64,000 nucleotides of DNA from Undaria pinnatifida (lineage: Eukaryota > Sar > Phaeophyceae > Laminariales > Alariaceae): assembly GCA_012845835.1 (NCBI GenBank), contig JABAKD010000020.1, positions 3,544,936-3,608,935 of the forward strand, read 5' to 3'. Positions within the stretch are counted from its first letter, which is position 1. Each line of letters begins with the position of its first letter. A program made the position numbers and the translations under genes. This document shows, in pieces, positions 59,767 through 64,000 of the stretch. The notes under the pieces were generated by a model, which was not told where the DNA came from, did not search any database, and worked only from the letters and a program-made list of their open reading frames with translations.

Positions 59767-61540
59767 GAGTACCCGGAGCTCTGCGCTTTAATCGTTTTGC
59801 AGTCACACACGCGTGGACACCCTTCGTAATGCGGCGTGAGCCTTTCGCAATGCAGCACTGTTATGACACTTAATCTTCAACCAATACACCCTTCTTGGGT
59901 AGAACCGACCGCTACACGATTTCATCTCGAAACGCTACAATTTTAACGCGTTGAACCGTTCCACGCACCTTGCTGACGAATCCAGCGCACCCCCAAAATG
60001 CAAACCTCTCGAACGGCAACATAAAAGTGAAATCCCCAGGGCGTTCAACGAGCGAAGGGACAAGCCGTGTTCGCCCAGGGTATCCCTTTCTCCCAACATC
60101 TACCATCTACACAACCCATAACGGTACGCGCGATAAAAACAAAGCCATGTGGCTATCGGTGTATGCATCAAGAACTTCGCCCGACTGCCCCCCCTCCCTC
60201 CCCCGCCCCCCCCCGACTCTCGCCGCCAGCGTGAACCTTGAAACACCCTCACCACGAAACCCACAAGTCAAGCCCCAAACAAAATGAAATACCAGTTTGT
60301 CCCACTCCCACCAACAGAAACGCCTGCCAGGGGGCACAGAAACAAATACGGACTGCGGCAGAGGCGGTGCAGGTAACATGAAAACCCCGCCGCACATCAG
60401 ACTACCCCTCCCTCCCCCGCCCGGGAAAGACACGTGAATCGCGCGCGGATCTCACCTCCCAACCACATAAAGCACACACGCCCGCAAAATAAGTTGCCAG
60501 GCTAGCGGTAGTTCGTATCTCGGGAGCAAGAAGAAGACGCAACGCAACGAAGCAAAAAAAAAACGAAAAAGAAAATCAACCAGCCTATACCACGCACGCC
60601 CTACCCCCCCCCCTTCTCCTATGCCACTGACACCCATCCTACCCGCACACGTAGCCCATCGCTACATGCAGTAAAAGTTGGGCGGCCTTCCAGCCTGGTC
60701 CGTAAGATGATCCGAGGGGGTGGGGTACCCCCCTCCACACCTCCACATGCACGCCTTCACGATTGCCCCTCAGTGCTGCGCAACATAAGAAAACTCTCTC
60801 CAAATACACCAAAAATTCTGTCAGCCGCTTTTCAAAAAGCAGGCTCCCTTGTCTCTCTCTCACCTTACCCCACCTCTCCGCTAGGCGTGGGCCGCTTTCC
60901 GTGTGACATACAGACAAAATTTTGACAATGTCACCCCCACCCCCCCGTTCCTCCTATGCAGACAGCTTGTCCTGTACAAAGCTTGTACTGCAGAAAGCTT
61001 GGTACCGCACACAGCCTGTACTGCAGACGATTCCTATTACACTGCTGCAGCTTATATGTAGACAGCTTGTAATGCAGACAAGGTGTACCTGCAGACGCTT
61101 CCCTGGTTAGGTAAAGCACCTGCGGTCTACGCCTTCTCCGCTTTTTCGTCGGGACCATCGACCCCTCTCCCCCCGCCCCCGGGTACGCGCGTGTCAGGCC
61201 CGCACGGTTCGCGTCCCTCCTCCTCCGCTTTCTCCTCCTCCTCCAATACGTACCTGGTACACCACAACACCCCCCCCCGGCGTGCGGGCGTGGGCGGCGC
61301 CGGCGCGAGCATAAAGCAGGCTAAACCGGCAACTTCGACAAGCCCGCTCCTGCCCCCGTCGCCGCCCCCCGTCCCCGCCCCCCCGCCCCGACCCGCCTGG
61401 CCACTTCGCCAAAAATGCGCCGCCCACCCTCCATCTAATAACAGTTTCAATTGCCGTCGATGGCTACGACGGACTTGAAGGTTATCCTTGCTCGCGGCGT
61501 AGCACGGGTTATCACCGCTAATCTCGGGTGTCGCGCTTTT
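58391..61540. other. Spacer, no supported gene
   Basis: Contains a run of about 36 C at 59729-59764, C/A-rich sequence at 60180-60450 and GC-rich sequence at 61150-61440 with overlapping frames on both strands. 60950-61090 has irregular GCAGACAGCTTGTA-type repeats. No protein family was recognised in any frame. Confidence 0.4.
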
Positions 61541-61544
61541 GGTC

Positions 61545-61755
61545 AGGTGATGACAGGTCAGGTGATGACAGGTCAGGTTATGGCAGGTCAGGCCGTGACA
61601 GGTTAGGTCATGACAGGTCAGATTATGACAGGTCCAAGTCAGATTATGACACGTCAGGTGATGACAGGTCAGGTGATGACAGGTCAGATTATAACAGGTC
61701 AGGTCATGACCGGTCAGATCATGACCGATCAGGTTATGACAGGCCAGGCTAGGAC
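61545..61755 (+). repeat. ATGACAGGTCAGGT minisatellite
   Basis: About fourteen 14-15 bp units of the type GGTCAGGTTATGACA run head to tail with small changes. Because the unit length varies, frames switch; two frames stay open as MTGQ- and DDRSG-type repeats. There is no start or end context for a gene. Confidence 0.92.
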
Positions 61756-62004
61756 ACCGGCGCCGTGTCGGAGTCGGGTACGACGAGCGAGTTCAGCTCT
61801 TCCCGTAGCGCGGAAATTCTGTCCGAATCTCCGGCGTTCATCTGGCAAGGGTGGAAGAGACGAACGAACCGGGGGAGGGAGGGGGTTCGGGGGGGGGGGG
61901 GGATAAGAGGGGACTCGTTTGGGCATCACGAGCGAAGAGTTTTGACCCAGTCGGAGGTTGCGGGAGGACCGTTTGCGGATCGTTCTTTGTAGGTAAAGGG
62001 AATA

Positions 62005-62496
62005 CAGTAGGGGCTACGGTTTAAGAGAAAATGTTCAAGAGAAAGTACGTGTTTAAGAGAGGTGAACTGGCTGGCACGACCAAAATCGATTCAAGAGAGA
62101 ACTGGTCTTATGTCTAGGATTTTCTCTTAAATCGAGCTGCTGGAAATCACACCACAGAGCCATCACACGCATCACACACACAGCTGCAGACATCATGCCC
62201 TGCGCAGCGGGCAGTCGCTGCACAGCTGTTCCCGACCACACGCCAGGCCCACAGAAGTTCACAAATCACCAATACAGAGGCGTCTGCGGGCAGTATCTCC
62301 AGGACACTTGTGGTGTGGTGGACCCGGTCGGGACCAGCGAGATGCACCGCATTTGCCACACCTGTGCAACCTCCCGCGAGAGTGAGATATGATTTAAGAG
62401 AATATTCTCTTATACCGCGGCCAACACAGTATAACGGAAAGCCGTATTCAAGAGGGTTGGCTGGCACGGACCTCTCTTAAACCGTAGCCGCTACTG
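62005..62496. mobile_element. Inverted-repeat MITE with TA flanks (Tc1/mariner-like candidate)
   Basis: The ends CAGTAGGGGCTACGG (62005) and its inverse CCGTAGCCGCTACTG (to 62496) are followed inwards by TTTAAGAGA repeats. TA stands directly outside both ends, as in Tc1/mariner insertions. The element is 492 bp. It contains a short Cys-rich open frame (62195-62392) that looks incidental. TTCAAGAGA / CTCTTAAA subterminal repeats are numerous. Confidence 0.72.
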
Positions 62497-62775
62497 TACG
62501 AATACGATCGTCTCGCGTCGCCAAGGGAGGTGGTGACTACTGCGCGCCGCCAAGAAGCTGGGTTCTGTTCAAAGTTCCGCGGGGCTGTGTCGTGTGTGGA
62601 TGGGTACAACAACTTCTGTCCCACTGCTGAGCGCTACCGCCTCATAGCAAAAACGGGGCCGGTGCTACGCCATTCCAGGAAGAGTTAACCCTACAGCAGG
62701 GGCGGGCGCACACTTGGTGCACATACATACGAGAAATACACGGGAGCACCCAAAGAGTCGACGACACAGCAAACA

Positions 62776-63889
62776 TCAGTCATCGTCTCCTACGGCGCGA
62801 AAAGCAAGGCATGCCTTCAAACGCGGAGGCAGTCGCTACAACTGAACGAAATCCAAGCATCCCCCTTGACACATCACCACTGTAATTGCACACCAACGCA
62901 CGGTCGCGGTGATTCAATTGTAAGAAGACGCACGGCGTGGCGCCCTTTAATACGACTGCGTTCGTGTGCCAGCGCAGAACTTGGCGAGCCCGCCACAGCG
63001 GCGGAAAGCTAAAAAAAACGAAAGCAAGATCACGCAGCAAAAAACGAAAGCAAGTAAAAATACTCGTATACACTCGTATACACATTACAAAGTTTTTTCT
63101 TCGACGAAAAAAAAAGCTCAAAAGAAGGGGAAATAATATAATAAACAAATCGCTCACCGCACTCTCTAGCTGCTGCCGAATCTTCTGCATCTCAAACTGC
63201 GTGTTCATGTCGTCCGACGACGACCGCCTGGTCTTCGCGTCCTTAAGCTTCATCAAGTTAGGGTACAGCTCAGCCACATCCGCCGAATCAAAGGACGACG
63301 TCGACGACCCCACCTTCCCCGCCCCTCCCCCGCCCCCCGCCCCCCCGCCGCTCCCACCACCGCCACCACCACTACTGGCCAACAGATCCGCGCGTACAAA
63401 TATTTTTGTTGACGGGTAACGCAGTGCTAACCCGAGCGCCTCGAACGCGTTGTCCGTTTCCGCAATCTTAGACACCCCAACCCGCGGTCGCCCGTACCCT
63501 GAGCCCATCGTGGTGCCCGGAATCGACGGCGACACCGGCGTCTCCCGATCCGAACCCGCCTCCCCAGCTTTTTCGAAACCTTTGTCTGCCGCGGTTGCTG
63601 CCGCGGCGGCTGAAGCCGCCGCCGCCGCCGCCGCCCCGCCATCTATCCAGGCTTCCTCCGACTTACCCGACGCCGGGTCGCTGCTGTTGGCAGCGGCAGC
63701 GGTAGCGGTGGTGGCTGTGGGGGAAGGGAAGGTCTCGCTGTCTCGCTGGGGCACCTTGGCCATGAGGGTAGCGGAGAAAGGTTCGACGCGGCTGACGTAG
63801 ACGGTGCTCAGCTGCACGCCGCTGTTCCGGGAGAGGTCCATCAGGTCGCCCAGCGCGTCGCTGGGGAGGTGGCGACATACGTCTATGCC
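62776..63889 (-). CDS. Last two exons of an unrecognised gene leaving the right edge
   Basis: Exon 63889-63158 (244 codons) follows a long pyrimidine tract plus CTCAG and ends at GTGAGC. Exon 62835-62776 follows GTTGTAG and ends RLPPRLKACLAFRAVGDDD-stop. Both borders are phase 0. The large exon begins GIDVCRHLPSDALGDLMDLS and contains VQLSTVYVSRVEPFSATLMA, poly-Ala and poly-Gly linkers, an IAETDNAFEALGLALRYPST block with KIFVRADLL, and an amphipathic C-terminal helix (NTQFEMQKIRQQLESA). The linkers look disordered and the blocks between them folded. Upstream exons lie beyond 64000. No family is recognised, so no function is given. The open frame that continues below 63158 has intron-like sequence and was not used. 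Confidence 0.65.
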
Positions 63890-64000
63890 CTGAGGTCGAG
63901 GGAGGGAGAGAGAGGGGTACGAGGGCCGAGTTCGGAACTGTTTCAGAGTCCTGCTCCACCGTAGTGGACAAAAAAATACACATATCTCGCCAACCGAGTC

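Noticed and set aside
61127-61478. GC-rich overlapping open frames on both strands
   Set aside because: Low-complexity Pro/Ser or Gly/Glu composition, no splice context and no family similarity; GC-rich sequence keeps all frames open by chance.
62195-62392. Cys-rich plus-strand open frame inside the MITE
   Set aside because: It lies wholly within a short non-autonomous element, has no recognisable domain and could arise by chance.

Overview
The window reads as nuclear DNA of an intron-rich eukaryote. A stramenopile, most likely a brown alga, fits best. The evidence is long GT-AG introns of 0.2-4 kb, GC-rich exons set in repeat-rich spacer, an S-A-F-V-A-P plastid-targeting motif at the end of a short leader, and a nuclear gene for the plastid/bacterial-type protein YidD. 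The assignment to brown algae is inference.

Layout. (1) 1-5733, minus: a large R/D/E/K-rich protein of at least 1,500 residues that leaves the left edge, with an apparent one-base frame break near 1010-1117. (2) 10725-18853, plus: a four-exon HD-domain metal-dependent phosphohydrolase. Its first intron holds a 3.4-kb element with long inverted repeats, and its third holds a hAT-type element with an exact 8-bp target duplication. (3) 22064-22711, minus: intronless YidD with an N-terminal targeting leader. (4) 29156-32639, minus: an unrecognised, probably plastid-targeted protein with a 1.2-kb inverted-repeat element in its last intron. (5) 34542-35081, minus: the last three exons of an unrecognised gene. 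(6) 39109-44318, plus: a complete six-exon gene for translation initiation factor eIF3 subunit k, in which every intron is phase 0. (7) 54044-54808, plus: the end of a small unrecognised protein. (8) 62776-63889, minus: the last two exons of an unrecognised gene that leaves the right edge. Weaker exon candidates lie at 6827-7169, 19257-20175 and 36782-37160.

The rest is repeat: a Ty1/copia RNase H relic, several non-autonomous inverted-repeat elements, a tRNA-like SINE candidate, dispersed families shared between distant parts of the window, minisatellites, long GTT and GAT microsatellites, and homopolymer runs of up to about 36 C. The recognisable genes are housekeeping or organelle functions (translation initiation, membrane-protein insertion, a hydrolase, a plastid protein). 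They do not form a pathway or cluster, and no operon, CRISPR array or defence system is visible. Exon borders were set by eye from splice sites, reading phase and family similarity; no alignment or gene predictor was run.
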